This document shows, in pieces, positions 1 to 8,535 of a DNA stretch of 64,000 bases (position 1 is its first letter; every line of letters starts with the position of its first letter). Source of the stretch: Pseudomonadota bacterium (GTDB lineage: Bacteria; Pseudomonadota; Alphaproteobacteria; Geminicoccales; Geminicoccaceae); assembly GCA_030549795.1 (NCBI GenBank), contig JAUQQO010000037.1, positions 1 to 64,000 on the forward strand, in the 5' to 3' direction. The notes under the pieces were generated by a model that did no database searches, was not told where the DNA came from, and saw only the letters and a list, made by a program, of their open reading frames with translations. The translations under genes were made by a program, and so were the position numbers.

Positions 1-628
1 GGATCGAGTTGTCGTGCTTGCCTGAGAAGACGGGCTCGAAGTCGCGGCCGGCCACGAGGCCGAAGCGGTCGCGCAAGATGGCGGAGGGTGCCTTGTAGCC
101 CGAGTTCGAGGTCTCGGCGGTGAAGGCGAGCCGCCGGCCGCGCAGATCCTCGACCTTCGTGATGCCGCTGCCCGGGTAAGTGACGATTTCCATGCGATAG
201 CCGAAGGAGCCGTCCTTGGCCGTCATCATGGCGAAGGGGACGAAGCCGGCACAGGCGACCGCAAGCGGCACCGTCCCCGGGTTGAAGCCCGCCACATGCA
301 GCCGCCCGGCACGCATGGCTTCAACCATCGCGGCGTTCGAGTGCACCTGCAAGAACGTCACCTTGCGCCCGGTGCGCCGCGCCAAATGATCGACGAGCTC
401 GGCGAAGATCCGCGCGTAGAGCGACGGATCCTCAGCCGGCGTGTAGCTGAACACGAGGACCGGCGGATTGACCCAGCGAGCGGGATCCTCGGGCGGGTCG
501 GCGACCAAATCGCCATCGACATCGCGATAGCGCGGCTCGAGGGCCTCAGCCGGCACAAGTGGGGCGAACAACAGAGCAAGTGCGAAGGCGAGCCGGGCCT
601 TATTGCGCGCTCGCGAGGAGATCGTCAC
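1..628 (-). CDS. PhnD-like phosphate/phosphonate ABC transporter substrate-binding protein, partial
   Basis: The 3' end is cut by the window edge; 209 codons are visible. The start is GTG at 628 with GGAGG seven bases upstream. The first ~30 residues form a signal peptide (Arg/Lys-rich start, then a hydrophobic run ending near VPAEA) without a lipobox Cys. The mature part shows features of PhnD-type type-2 periplasmic binding proteins: VLVFSYTPAEDPSLYARIF, FNPGTVPLAVACAGFVP, a TYPGSGITKVEDLRGRR segment, and FSGKHDNSI near the cut. Such proteins capture phosphonates, phosphite or related oxyanions for an ABC importer; the ligand cannot be told here and the permease and ATPase genes are not in the window. 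It is divergent from the AtuA-like gene, 78 bp away. Confidence 0.8.
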   Translation of the reverse strand, partial: MTISSRARNKARLAFALALLFAPLVPAEALEPRYRDVDGDLVADPPEDPARWVNPPVLVFSYTPAEDPSLYARIFAELVDHLARRTGRKVTFLQVHSNAAMVEAMRAGRLHVAGFNPGTVPLAVACAGFVPFAMMTAKDGSFGYRMEIVTYPGSGITKVEDLRGRRLAFTAETSNSGYKAPSAILRDRFGLVAGRDFEPVFSGKHDNSI

Positions 629-706
629 AGCCAATCCTCCAAGCTCGGGTGGGGGCGATGGACGGGACTTGTGACAAGGCCGCTTGCGCGGCAGCTTGCG
701 ATCGCC

Positions 707-2062
707 ATGTCGCACCGATCGGACCCGAAACGGAGTGCCAATCTCGTGCTCGGCTGCGGGGCCGGCTTCGCCTCCGATCGGCTGGATGCCGCCGTCGCGC
801 TCGTCGAACGGGTGAGGCTCGATTGGCTCATCCTCGAGTGTTTGGGCGAGCGCACCCTCGCTTTCGCCCACCGCGACCGCCGCGCCGACCCGAACCGCGG
901 CTTTGATCCCTTACTCGAGCGGCGGATGCGGGCGCTTTTGCCCCTCTGTGCGGCCCGCGGCGTGCGATTCTTGTCCAATATGGGAGCGGCCAACCCGCGC
1001 GCCGCGGCGCAGGCGACGGTGCGCATCGCCCGCGAGCTCGGCCTTTTGGGCCTGCGCGTGGCGGTGCTGCTCGGTGATGAGGTCACCGAAGCGCTCGCTC
1101 CCGACACACCCCTTTGGGAAGGTGGTAGGCTCGCCGATCGCGGCCCGCCGCTTGCCGCCAATGCCTATCTGGGTTGCGCTGAGCTCTTGGCTGCCCTTGC
1201 CACCGGCGCCGAAGTGGTGCTCACCGGCCGCGTCGCCGACCCCTCGCTGTTCCTCGCTCCCATGATCGCGCGGTTCGGTTGGCGGCTCGACGATTGGGAC
1301 CGGCTCGCAGCTGGAACCCTCATCGGCCACCTCTTGGAGTGCGGCATGCAGGTGACGGGCGGTTATTTCGCCGATCCGGGCAAGAAAGAGGTGCCCGATC
1401 TCGCCCGCTGCGGCTTTCCCTACGCCGAGGTCGCACCCGATGGCACCGCGGTCATCACCAAAACGCCGGGCTCGGGCGGGCGGGTGGACGCGCGCACCGT
1501 CAAAGAGCAGCTTTTCTACGAGGTCCACGACCCCGCGCGCTATGTCACGCCCGATGTGGTCGCCGATTTCACGCGCGTGCAGATCACCGAGATCGGGCCC
1601 GATCGGGTACAGATCAGCGGGGCGCGCGGGTATCCGCGGCCGCCACAGCTCAAGGTGACGATCGGCTTCGATGGCGGATATCTCGCCGAGGCCGAGATCT
1701 CCTATGCCGGCCCGAACGCCGCGGCGCGGGCGCGGCTCGCGCGTGCGATCTTAAGCGAGCGCATGCGCGCCGTGCACGGCTATGAGGGCCCCTTGCGCAT
1801 CGATCTCATCGGCCTGCGCGCGCTGCACGCCACCGCGCTTCCCGAGCCGGAGGAGGGCGAGGATGTGCGCCTGCGCGCCGCACTGCGCGCGCCCGAGCGC
1901 GAGTGGGGCGAGCTGCTCGCCTGGGAAGTGGAGGCCTTGTTGACCTGCGGCCCGGCGGGCGGTGGCGGCTTCCGCAGCCGCATCGTGCCGCAGGTGACGA
2001 CCGCTTCGGCGAGCTTGCCGCGCGAGCGGGTGCGCAGTGAGGTGGTGGTGTTCGCGGCATGA
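707..2062 (+). CDS. AtuA-family (DUF1446) acyclic terpene utilisation protein, main domain
   Basis: The protein is 451 residues from ATG 707. It carries the N-terminal family signature GCGAGFASDRLDAA, then LDWLILECLGERTLAFA, FLSNMGAANPRAAA and the later block VTGGYFADPGKK. AtuA is required for acyclic terpene (citronellol/geraniol) degradation in Pseudomonas; its reaction is unknown and homologues are widespread, so the substrate here is open. In many genomes a ferredoxin-like domain is fused at the C-terminus; here it is a separate downstream gene overlapping by 4 bp (ATGA). ATG 707 places the family motif near the N-terminus but lacks a clear ribosome site; an in-frame GTG at 671, preceded by a G-rich stretch, is the alternative. 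Confidence 0.8.
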   Translation: MSHRSDPKRSANLVLGCGAGFASDRLDAAVALVERVRLDWLILECLGERTLAFAHRDRRADPNRGFDPLLERRMRALLPLCAARGVRFLSNMGAANPRAAAQATVRIARELGLLGLRVAVLLGDEVTEALAPDTPLWEGGRLADRGPPLAANAYLGCAELLAALATGAEVVLTGRVADPSLFLAPMIARFGWRLDDWDRLAAGTLIGHLLECGMQVTGGYFADPGKKEVPDLARCGFPYAEVAPDGTAVITKTPGSGGRVDARTVKEQLFYEVHDPARYVTPDVVADFTRVQITEIGPDRVQISGARGYPRPPQLKVTIGFDGGYLAEAEISYAGPNAAARARLARAILSERMRAVHGYEGPLRIDLIGLRALHATALPEPEEGEDVRLRAALRAPEREWGELLAWEVEALLTCGPAGGGGFRSRIVPQVTTASASLPRERVRSEVVVFAA

Positions 2063-2382
2063 GCGGGCGCCTTCGCCTCTACGACATTGCGCATGCTCGC
2101 GCTGGCGACAAAGGCGACACTTCGAACGTGTGCGTCTTCGCCTACGAGCCGAAGCACTATCCTTTGCTCGTGCGCGCCCTCACCCCTGAGCGGCTGCGCG
2201 CTGCCTTCCCCGCGCTCCTGCGCGGACCCGTCCGGGTCTTCCCCCTCCCGCAACTCTCGGGCGTCAACCTGGTGATGGAGAACGCGCTCGAGGGCGGGGT
2301 GAACGCGAGTTTGAACCTCGACGGACACGGCAAGAGCTGGAGCTTCCTTCTGCTCTCGCTCGAGGTCGAAGCAGAGGATTAA
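2059..2382 (+). CDS. AtuA-associated ferredoxin-like-fold domain protein
   Basis: This 107-residue protein matches the small domain found fused to, or next to, AtuA-type proteins. Typical segments are YDIAHARAGDKGDTSNVCVF at the N-terminus and LPQLSGVNLVMENALEGGV in the second half, with a conserved Asn/Leu-rich end. 'Ferredoxin-like' refers to the fold; it has no Fe-S cysteine motif (only one Cys). Its start overlaps the stop of the preceding gene as ATGA, so the pair is very likely translated together and works as one enzyme or complex. Its stop overlaps the convergent deacetylase gene by 4 bp. Confidence 0.8.
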   Translation: MSGRLRLYDIAHARAGDKGDTSNVCVFAYEPKHYPLLVRALTPERLRAAFPALLRGPVRVFPLPQLSGVNLVMENALEGGVNASLNLDGHGKSWSFLLLSLEVEAED

Positions 2383-3242
2383 TCGGCGCGGGCGCGCAGC
2401 TGCGCGCGCAGCGCCCGCATGCCGACGAGCTCCACCTCTTGCGCGCGAACGAAGGCGGCAAACTCGGGATCGGCCAGGATCCGGTACTCGTCCGTGCGCC
2501 AATGCGCGCGATCGGGGACGATGGTCTCGATATCTCCCGGCGCATTGGCATGCAGCGAAAGGAAGGTCACACCCTGCGGCAGCTCGGCGATGAGCCGACG
2601 GTACGCCGTATCAGCCTCGCTTGAGGGAACACCCAAGGTCATGCGGAAATGGTCGACGAACTGTGCTCCTTCCGCTTCGAGCGCGGCCAGATGCTCGCGG
2701 TACTGTTCGGGATGCACAGCACCCAATTTGAGCCGGTCGAGATAGCTCGCGATGCGCCGTGGCAAGAGCACGGGTAGGCGGTAATCGCGGCCGAGCGAAA
2801 GATAGATGTCGACGAGCTCGGGGATCGCAGCCGCGCCCATGTGCGTGTCGAGGTGGGTAACGTCGATCCCGGCCGAAAGCGCCGTCTCGATTTGGGCGCG
2901 CAACTCCTCTTCCGCTGCGCGGCGGTCGAGGTGCCGGCGCAACAGCACGCAGTTGCGCCACATATAGCCGTCGTCGTCGACGAGGCCGCTCGAGCGCACC
3001 GAGCCGATGAGCGGCCGCCAACGGTAGCCCTGCCATTCGCTCGTAAGGGTAAGATGCACCCCGAGATCGAGGTCGCGGCGGAACCGGTAGGCCTGGGCGA
3101 TCTCGGGGAACCAGGGACAGGGGACCATGACCGAGCCACAGGTGACGATCCCCTTGCCCGCGAGCTCGAGCATGGCGCGGTTGGCCCCGTGGCACATGCC
3201 GACATCGTCCAAATGGGCGATCAGGAGGCGCGCGCTCACCAT
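2379..3242 (-). CDS. ChbG/HpnK (YdjC) family carbohydrate deacetylase
   Basis: The protein has 287 residues. YdjC-family enzymes are metal-dependent deacetylases acting on N-acetylated sugars such as diacetylchitobiose. The N-terminal metal/catalytic motif LLIAHLDDVGMCHGAN, the second-strand LGVHLTLTSEW and THLDTHMGA (metal His) are all present. No signal peptide is seen, so a cytoplasmic role is inferred. A very strong GAGGAGGA lies directly before ATG 3242, closer than usual, so GTG at 3239 could also be used. It lies 36 bp downstream of the YhhJ-like permease in the same direction and may belong to that operon. The natural substrate is not evident. Confidence 0.8.
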   Translation of the reverse strand: MVSARLLIAHLDDVGMCHGANRAMLELAGKGIVTCGSVMVPCPWFPEIAQAYRFRRDLDLGVHLTLTSEWQGYRWRPLIGSVRSSGLVDDDGYMWRNCVLLRRHLDRRAAEEELRAQIETALSAGIDVTHLDTHMGAAAIPELVDIYLSLGRDYRLPVLLPRRIASYLDRLKLGAVHPEQYREHLAALEAEGAQFVDHFRMTLGVPSSEADTAYRRLIAELPQGVTFLSLHANAPGDIETIVPDRAHWRTDEYRILADPEFAAFVRAQEVELVGMRALRAQLRARAD

Positions 3243-3278
3243 TCCTCCTCGTGCTGTGTCCTCGGGCCGCCTGCGCGA

Positions 3279-4406
3279 TCACAGAACGGCGGCGATGGTG
3301 CGGCGAAAGCGCAGAAGTGCAAAGGCCGCGCAGGCGGCCCCGATCGCCGCCATGGCGAGCAACCGCGGCCATAGGATCGCGATCCCGGCTCCGCGGAAGA
3401 GCACACCATGGGCGAAGGCGACCATGTGGGTGGCGGGAGAGAGCTGCATCGCCAGTTGCAACCACCGCGGCATGCTCTCAAGCGGCGTGAAGCCGCCCGA
3501 GAGCAAGTTGAGGACGACGAAAACCGGAATCGACAACAGCCCGAAGCGGGGCATGGTGGTCGCAACGGTGGAGAGCATCACCCCAAGCGCGGTGACCGCG
3601 AGCAGATAGATCGCCGCTCCAAAGGCGAACAGCCACGGGCTGCCGGCAAGCGGCACATCGAGCACACCCTTTACGACGACGAACAGCGACGCGAGTGCCG
3701 CGAGCAACACGACGAGACCATTAGCCCACAGTTTGGCGGCCACGATCTCGAACGGGCGTAGCGGCATCGTCAGCAGATGTTCGAGGGTGCCGTGTTCGCG
3801 CTCGCGGATGACCGCGGCGCCGGCGAGAATGATGGCGAGAATGGTGAGGTTGTTGACCAATTGGGTGATGGAGAGAAAGCGTGCCGCCTCGAGATTGGGG
3901 TTGAAGCGTGCCCGCACCTCGACCCGGACCGGGACGGGCGAGGCGGTTTCCGATCGCGCAACAGCGCGGCTGACTTCTTGTTCTACGATGGCCCGGGCGT
4001 AGGCGGCGCCGTTGCCTGCCAGGGCCATTGCGGTGGCATCGACGAGAAGCGCGAGTTCGGCTTCGCGGCCGGCGAGCACATCGGCTTCGAAACCCGAGGG
4101 TATGAGGAGCACGAAGGTCGCCTCGCCGCGCTCCAGCACCCGGTCGACTTCCTCGAGGCCGACGAACCGAGCGGGTTTGAACAGGGGGGGCAAAAAGGCG
4201 CCGACTAGGCGGCTTGCGAGCGTGGAGCCGTCGAGGTCGACCACGGCGATCGCGGCATCGCGCACTTCAGTGCGCACGCCACGCGCCACCGTCACGATGG
4301 CGACGCTGAAGCTGTAGGCGACGAGGAGCATGAGCACCGGATCGCGGACGACCGCCCACAGCTCTTTAAAGCCGAGGCGAAGGATGTTGCGCAGTGCAGC
4401 GCGCAC
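3279..4406 (-). CDS. ABC-2 type permease, YhhJ family
   Basis: The 375-residue membrane protein has the ABC-2 exporter layout: one N-terminal membrane helix (LMLLVAYSFSVAIVTVARG), a large extracytoplasmic domain of about 150 residues, then five helices in the C-terminal half, with the usual REREHGTLEHLLTMPLRPFE segment after the second helix and NLLSGGFTPLESMP between later helices. It is the third gene of a leftward YhiI-RbbA-YhhJ arrangement, starting 3 bp after the RbbA-like stop. It probably forms part of the pore of an efflux system with the ABC-2 domain of that protein. The transported compound is unknown. Confidence 0.88.
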   Translation of the reverse strand: MRAALRNILRLGFKELWAVVRDPVLMLLVAYSFSVAIVTVARGVRTEVRDAAIAVVDLDGSTLASRLVGAFLPPLFKPARFVGLEEVDRVLERGEATFVLLIPSGFEADVLAGREAELALLVDATAMALAGNGAAYARAIVEQEVSRAVARSETASPVPVRVEVRARFNPNLEAARFLSITQLVNNLTILAIILAGAAVIREREHGTLEHLLTMPLRPFEIVAAKLWANGLVVLLAALASLFVVVKGVLDVPLAGSPWLFAFGAAIYLLAVTALGVMLSTVATTMPRFGLLSIPVFVVLNLLSGGFTPLESMPRWLQLAMQLSPATHMVAFAHGVLFRGAGIAILWPRLLAMAAIGAACAAFALLRFRRTIAAVL

Positions 4407-4409
4407 AGC

Positions 4410-7124
4410 TCAGCGTTCCTGATCAGGAACCAAAAGCACTGCTGCCATCCAAAAAAGAAGCGCGAATGCTAAAAGCACGACAAAATCCGACCACAAGGCC
4501 TCCCACCCCAAGCCCTTGTTGATGACGCCGGTAACGATGCGCTGGAAATAGAGCGCGGGGAACGACTCGCCGATGGTGCGTGAGATCGTATCCAGTGTCG
4601 CGACCGGATAGAGCATGCCTGAGAAGTTGACGGTCGGGATCATGCAGAGGATCGCGGTGGCGAAGATGGCAGCGATCTGGCTCTGGACAAAGGACGACAC
4701 CACAAGACCGAAGGCGGTGGTAGCGGTCACGAACAAAAGCGCGCCGAGCGCAAGAGCGCCGACATCGCCACGGATACTGTTGTCAAAGACCCAGACGACG
4801 ATGCCGATCAAACTCAAGAAGCTGATGAAAGCAGTAACGATGTACGGAATCTGCTTGCCGATCAGGAATTCGAGGCGCGTAGCCGGGGTAGTGAAAAGAT
4901 TGACGATCGAACCGAGCTCTTTTTCGCGTACGACGGCGAGCGCTGCCAGCATGGCCGGGATCATGACCAGCTGCATCATCATGACCCCGGGCGGGATCGC
5001 AGCAGTGGAGCGGAATTCCTGATTGTACTGTAGCCTGGTTTCGATCCTCACGGGCACGCTTTGCAGCGTTTTCGCGGGATTTGCTTGGGCGAAGCTCGTC
5101 TCGAGGGCAGCGATCACATAGGCGCGGGCGGTTTCGGCGCGCGTGGTGTTGGCACCATCGAGCCAAACCGCGAGCTGCGGGCGCCGACCGGCCAACAGAT
5201 CGCGCCCGAAACCGGGCGGGATGGCAACGAAGAAGGCGATGGCGCCTTGGGTGAGCAACCGGTCGCCGTCATCGAAGCGGGCGAGCTCGGCATAGCGTTC
5301 GAAATAGGGCGAGCCCTCGAGCGCCCGCAGGACCTCCCGGCTCTCGGCGCTCTGGTCCTGATCGAGGACGGCAAAGCGCAGATTTTCGACATCGAAGGAG
5401 ATGCCGAACCCCATCGCCAAAAGCAGTACGATCGGCCCGAGCAGCGCGAAGAGGAGCCGGATCGGATCACGCAGCAATTCGCGCCCTTCGCGGCGCGCAA
5501 AGGCGAAGAGCCGGGAGAAGGAAAAGCCGCGCGCGATGTCATCGGGAGGGGGCTCTCCAGCGAAGGCCAATCCGATCGTTTGCTGCGGCTCCTCGGCCTC
5601 ATTGGCGAGCAGTGAGGCGAAGGCCTGCTCGAGCACGCCGCCACCGTGTTCACGGGCGATGGCTTGCGGCGCCCCCACCGCGAGCACGCGTCCCGCGTGC
5701 ATGAGCGAGATGCGATCGCACCGCTCGGCTTCGTCCATGAAATGCGTGGAAAGGAAGATGGTCACCCCACGTCGGCGCGCGAGTTCGAGCAAGAACCCCC
5801 AAAGCTCGTCGCGCGCGATGGGATCAACGCCGCTTGTGGGCTCATCCAGGATGAGGATTTCCGGATCGTGAAGGGTCGCGACCGCGAGCTGCAACCGCTG
5901 CCGAACTCCCAAGGGTAGCTCGCGCGGCCGGCGCTCGGCGACCGCGATCAGCCCGAAGCGAGCGAGCTGATCGGCTACGCGGTGCCGCGCCTCTTCGCCC
6001 GTAAAGCCGTAGATGGCGGCATGCAGCTCGAGGTTCTGGCGAACGGTGAGCTCTTCGTAGAGCGAGAAGGATTGCGACATATAGCCGAGACGGCGACGCG
6101 CAGCGAGCGTGTCCGCACCGGCTCGTGAACCAAGGACGAAGGCTTCGCCCGCGCTCGGCTCCAAAAGGCCCACGAGCATCTTCATCGTGGTCGTCTTGCC
6201 ACAGCCGTTGGAGCCCAGAAATCCGAAGATCTCGCCGCGCGCGATGGCGAAGCTCACCCGATCGACGGCTGTAAAGCTGCCAAAGCGCTTGGTCAGATCC
6301 CGCGCTTCGATGACGATCTCGCCCGATGGCGGTGGCGATTTCTGCACGAGCGGTCGGTGCCCGCGCCGTCGTTCGGCGGGCAGAAGCGCGATAAAGGCCT
6401 GATCGAGGCTCTGTGTTTTGGTTCGGCGGCACAGCTCTTCGGGCGGACCGTCACCGATGACACGGCCGCTGTCGATCGCCACCACGCGCGCAAAGCGTTC
6501 GGCCTCGGCCATATAGGCGGTGGCGAAGAGGATGGTCAGCTCCGGTCGGGTGGCGCGGATGGCCTCAAGGAGCGCAAAAAAACGCCGGCGCGCGAGGGGG
6601 TCGACGCCGGTGGTCGGTTCGTCGAGGACCAGCAGTTCGGGATCGTGTACGAGCGCACAGGCAAGCGCGAGCTTCTGCTTCATGCCGCCGGAAAGCGCCC
6701 GCACCGGCCGATCCATGAAGGGGAAAAGACCCAAAGCGCGCGCGAGCGCGTCTACGCGCGCAGCCGCGCGACGGCCGCTTAAACCGTAAAGAGCGGCGAA
6801 GAAGAAAAGGTTCTCGGCGATCGAAAGGGTGGGGTAGAGGTTCTTGCCCAGCCCTTGCGGCATATAGGCGACACGGCGGGCGAGCTCGCGCCGATCCCTG
6901 GAGCGCGCCGGGTCGAGACCCAAGACCTCGAGTGTGCCGCGTTGGCGCCGCTTGGCACCGGCAATGAGCGCGAGCAAGGTGGATTTGCCGGCGCCGTCGG
7001 GGCCGACGAACCCGATGAGGGCTCCTTTGGGAAGCGCGAGATCGACGCCGGCTAGGGCGTGGATGCGCCCGTAGGCGTGGACGAGGCCCTCACAGCGGAC
7101 CGCGAGCTCAGCTTTGCCGGCCAT
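4410..7124 (-). CDS. RbbA-like protein: two ABC ATPase domains fused to an ABC-2 permease
   Basis: The protein has 904 residues, close to E. coli RbbA (911). Domain order: ABC ATPase 1 (Walker A GPDGAGKS near 40, signature LSGGMKQKLALACAL near 145, Walker B LLVLDEPTTGVDP), ABC ATPase 2 (Walker A GSNGCGKTTTMKML near 305, variant signature LPLGVRQRLQLAVATL, Walker B LILDEPTSGVDP), then an ABC-2 permease of six membrane helices from about 540 to the end. RbbA in E. coli is a ribosome-bound ATPase encoded between yhiI and yhhJ; the same order occurs here. In other bacteria such sets act as drug or polyketide exporters, so export is at least as likely as a ribosome role. The gene overlaps the membrane-fusion gene by 17 bp. 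Confidence 0.87.
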   Translation of the reverse strand: MAGKAELAVRCEGLVHAYGRIHALAGVDLALPKGALIGFVGPDGAGKSTLLALIAGAKRRQRGTLEVLGLDPARSRDRRELARRVAYMPQGLGKNLYPTLSIAENLFFFAALYGLSGRRAAARVDALARALGLFPFMDRPVRALSGGMKQKLALACALVHDPELLVLDEPTTGVDPLARRRFFALLEAIRATRPELTILFATAYMAEAERFARVVAIDSGRVIGDGPPEELCRRTKTQSLDQAFIALLPAERRRGHRPLVQKSPPPSGEIVIEARDLTKRFGSFTAVDRVSFAIARGEIFGFLGSNGCGKTTTMKMLVGLLEPSAGEAFVLGSRAGADTLAARRRLGYMSQSFSLYEELTVRQNLELHAAIYGFTGEEARHRVADQLARFGLIAVAERRPRELPLGVRQRLQLAVATLHDPEILILDEPTSGVDPIARDELWGFLLELARRRGVTIFLSTHFMDEAERCDRISLMHAGRVLAVGAPQAIAREHGGGVLEQAFASLLANEAEEPQQTIGLAFAGEPPPDDIARGFSFSRLFAFARREGRELLRDPIRLLFALLGPIVLLLAMGFGISFDVENLRFAVLDQDQSAESREVLRALEGSPYFERYAELARFDDGDRLLTQGAIAFFVAIPPGFGRDLLAGRRPQLAVWLDGANTTRAETARAYVIAALETSFAQANPAKTLQSVPVRIETRLQYNQEFRSTAAIPPGVMMMQLVMIPAMLAALAVVREKELGSIVNLFTTPATRLEFLIGKQIPYIVTAFISFLSLIGIVVWVFDNSIRGDVGALALGALLFVTATTAFGLVVSSFVQSQIAAIFATAILCMIPTVNFSGMLYPVATLDTISRTIGESFPALYFQRIVTGVINKGLGWEALWSDFVVLLAFALLFWMAAVLLVPDQER

Positions 7125-8103
7125 TGGGCAGCCGCACCGCTAGGCGCTCCGGCCACGCTACGGCCGGATCGACGGCAAGGTACACGGTCCCCGGCACGCC
7201 AGTCTTCACGACATCCGAATAGGCGCGTAGGAGCTCGGGTGGGATCCGTACCTGGACGCGGAACATGAGTTTTTCGCGCTCCGCCTCGGTTTCCACAAAG
7301 CGCGGTGTGAATTGGGCTTCGGAAGCGACGAAGCTGACTTCGGCCGGGACGACGAATTGCGGTGCCGCATCGAAGACGATGCGCGCTGGCGCGCCGTAAC
7401 GCAAACGCCCGGCCACGCTCGTCGGCACGAAAACGGTCATAAAAACGTCCTCAAGGTCGAGGATGGCGATCACCCGCGCGCCAGGCGCGAGCACTTCCCC
7501 GGGCTCGGCGAGGCGATATTGGACGCGGCCGGCGCGCGGCGCGCGCAAGGTGTACTCAGCCAAATCGGTTTTGATCCGCTCGACCGTGGCGCGCGCTGCG
7601 GCGATCGCCGCTTCGGCTCGAGCCACCCCGGCGCGTGCCGCAGCAAGAGCAGCTTCGGCTGTGGCTTTTTGCGTTCGCCTCAGTTCCACCACCTGGCTCG
7701 GGGTGAAGCCGCGCTCGCCCAAGCTCGCGGCGCGTTCGAGTTCGTGGATGGCGAAGACGAGCTCGCTCTCGCGCTGCCGCTCGAGCGCGCGCGCTTCGGC
7801 GAGCAATTGTTCGGCTTGATGCAGCGTCGCTTCCGCCTCGCGCAGGCGGGCCTCGACTTCGCTCGCGTCCAAGCGGGCGACGATCTGACCGGCTTCGACG
7901 CGATCGCCTTCGCGCACCGTAACCTCGACGAGACGGCCGCCGTAGCGGGCGGCGATGTCGATCCGCCGCGCCTCGCTGCGCCCGTGGGTGCGGTAGATCC
8001 CGGCCGGCAACGGTTCCTCGCGGACGAGCCGCCAGGCGAAGATTCCCAAAAGGAGGCTCGCGATGAGCAGCCCCAAGGCGAACAAGCCGATGCGGCGAGA
8101 CAT
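7108..8103 (-). CDS. HlyD/YhiI-type periplasmic adaptor (membrane fusion) protein
   Basis: The protein has 331 residues: an N-terminal membrane anchor (residues 6-24, LFALGLLIASLLLGIFAW), a lipoyl-like half (RYGGRLVEVTVREGDRVEAG), a long alpha-helical hairpin rich in Ala/Glu/Arg (about 80-190), and the second lipoyl half (TLRAPRAGRVQYRLAEPGEVL) followed by a beta-barrel. This is the HlyD/EmrA/YhiI layout that links an inner-membrane pump to an outer-membrane channel. It opens the leftward operon, and its 3' end overlaps the RbbA-like gene. No outer-membrane TolC gene is in the window. Confidence 0.87.
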   Translation of the reverse strand: MSRRIGLFALGLLIASLLLGIFAWRLVREEPLPAGIYRTHGRSEARRIDIAARYGGRLVEVTVREGDRVEAGQIVARLDASEVEARLREAEATLHQAEQLLAEARALERQRESELVFAIHELERAASLGERGFTPSQVVELRRTQKATAEAALAAARAGVARAEAAIAAARATVERIKTDLAEYTLRAPRAGRVQYRLAEPGEVLAPGARVIAILDLEDVFMTVFVPTSVAGRLRYGAPARIVFDAAPQFVVPAEVSFVASEAQFTPRFVETEAEREKLMFRVQVRIPPELLRAYSDVVKTGVPGTVYLAVDPAVAWPERLAVRLPNGRQS

Positions 8104-8535
8104 GGCGGTCTGCGTCCCTTGGGTGGCGATCCCGACCGTCTGCGCGAAGCCAAGGCTTTAGCCGAAGAGAATGCCGACGAGCCAGAGCGGGCCTGGTGTT
8201 CATAGACCGCTTTTCCTCCCACCCCGAGCTCCATCCTTCTCAGGCGCGAGCTCACGATGGCCCCAAGTGCGCGCGGGGACGTTACGGGCGCGTCTTGGCC
8301 GGGGCCGCTGCCGCCTCGACCCTGTCTTAAGGGCGAGCACTCTTGACCGCAGGAAAGCGCGGGCGCACATCGCGAGGCCTCGCCTGCGCGCGCGAGAGAG
8401 CCTTCGGGTCGCGGGTAATCGCACGCGCTTGGCTGTTCAAGGCTCGTTCGCGCACCGGGCGGATCCGGTGAGCCGTGTACGGATCCGCGGGCGCAGCGAG
8501 GAGGCGGGATCGGCCGCGCGAAAGGGAGGAGGAGC
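8104..8535. other. Intergenic region of 432 bp between divergent genes; no gene supported
   Basis: This is the only gene-free stretch over 300 bp apart from pseudogene sequence. Several open frames cross it, but all have shadow-like Arg/Pro/Ala composition and no family resemblance. It holds a perfect 12-bp palindrome GCGAGGCCTCGC (8372-8383) and a 9-bp inverted repeat (8459-8488), and must carry the promoters of the leftward exporter operon and the rightward acetyltransferase gene. I could not identify convincing -35/-10 boxes. Confidence 0.6.
8459..8488. repeat. Inverted repeat upstream of the GNAT gene (possible operator)
   Basis: Two perfect 9-bp arms, GCGGATCCG (8459-8467) and CGGATCCGC (8480-8488), are separated by 12 bp and end 47 bp before the acetyltransferase ATG. 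The arms could bind a dimeric regulator or form an mRNA hairpin. No regulator gene lies next to it. Confidence 0.4.
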
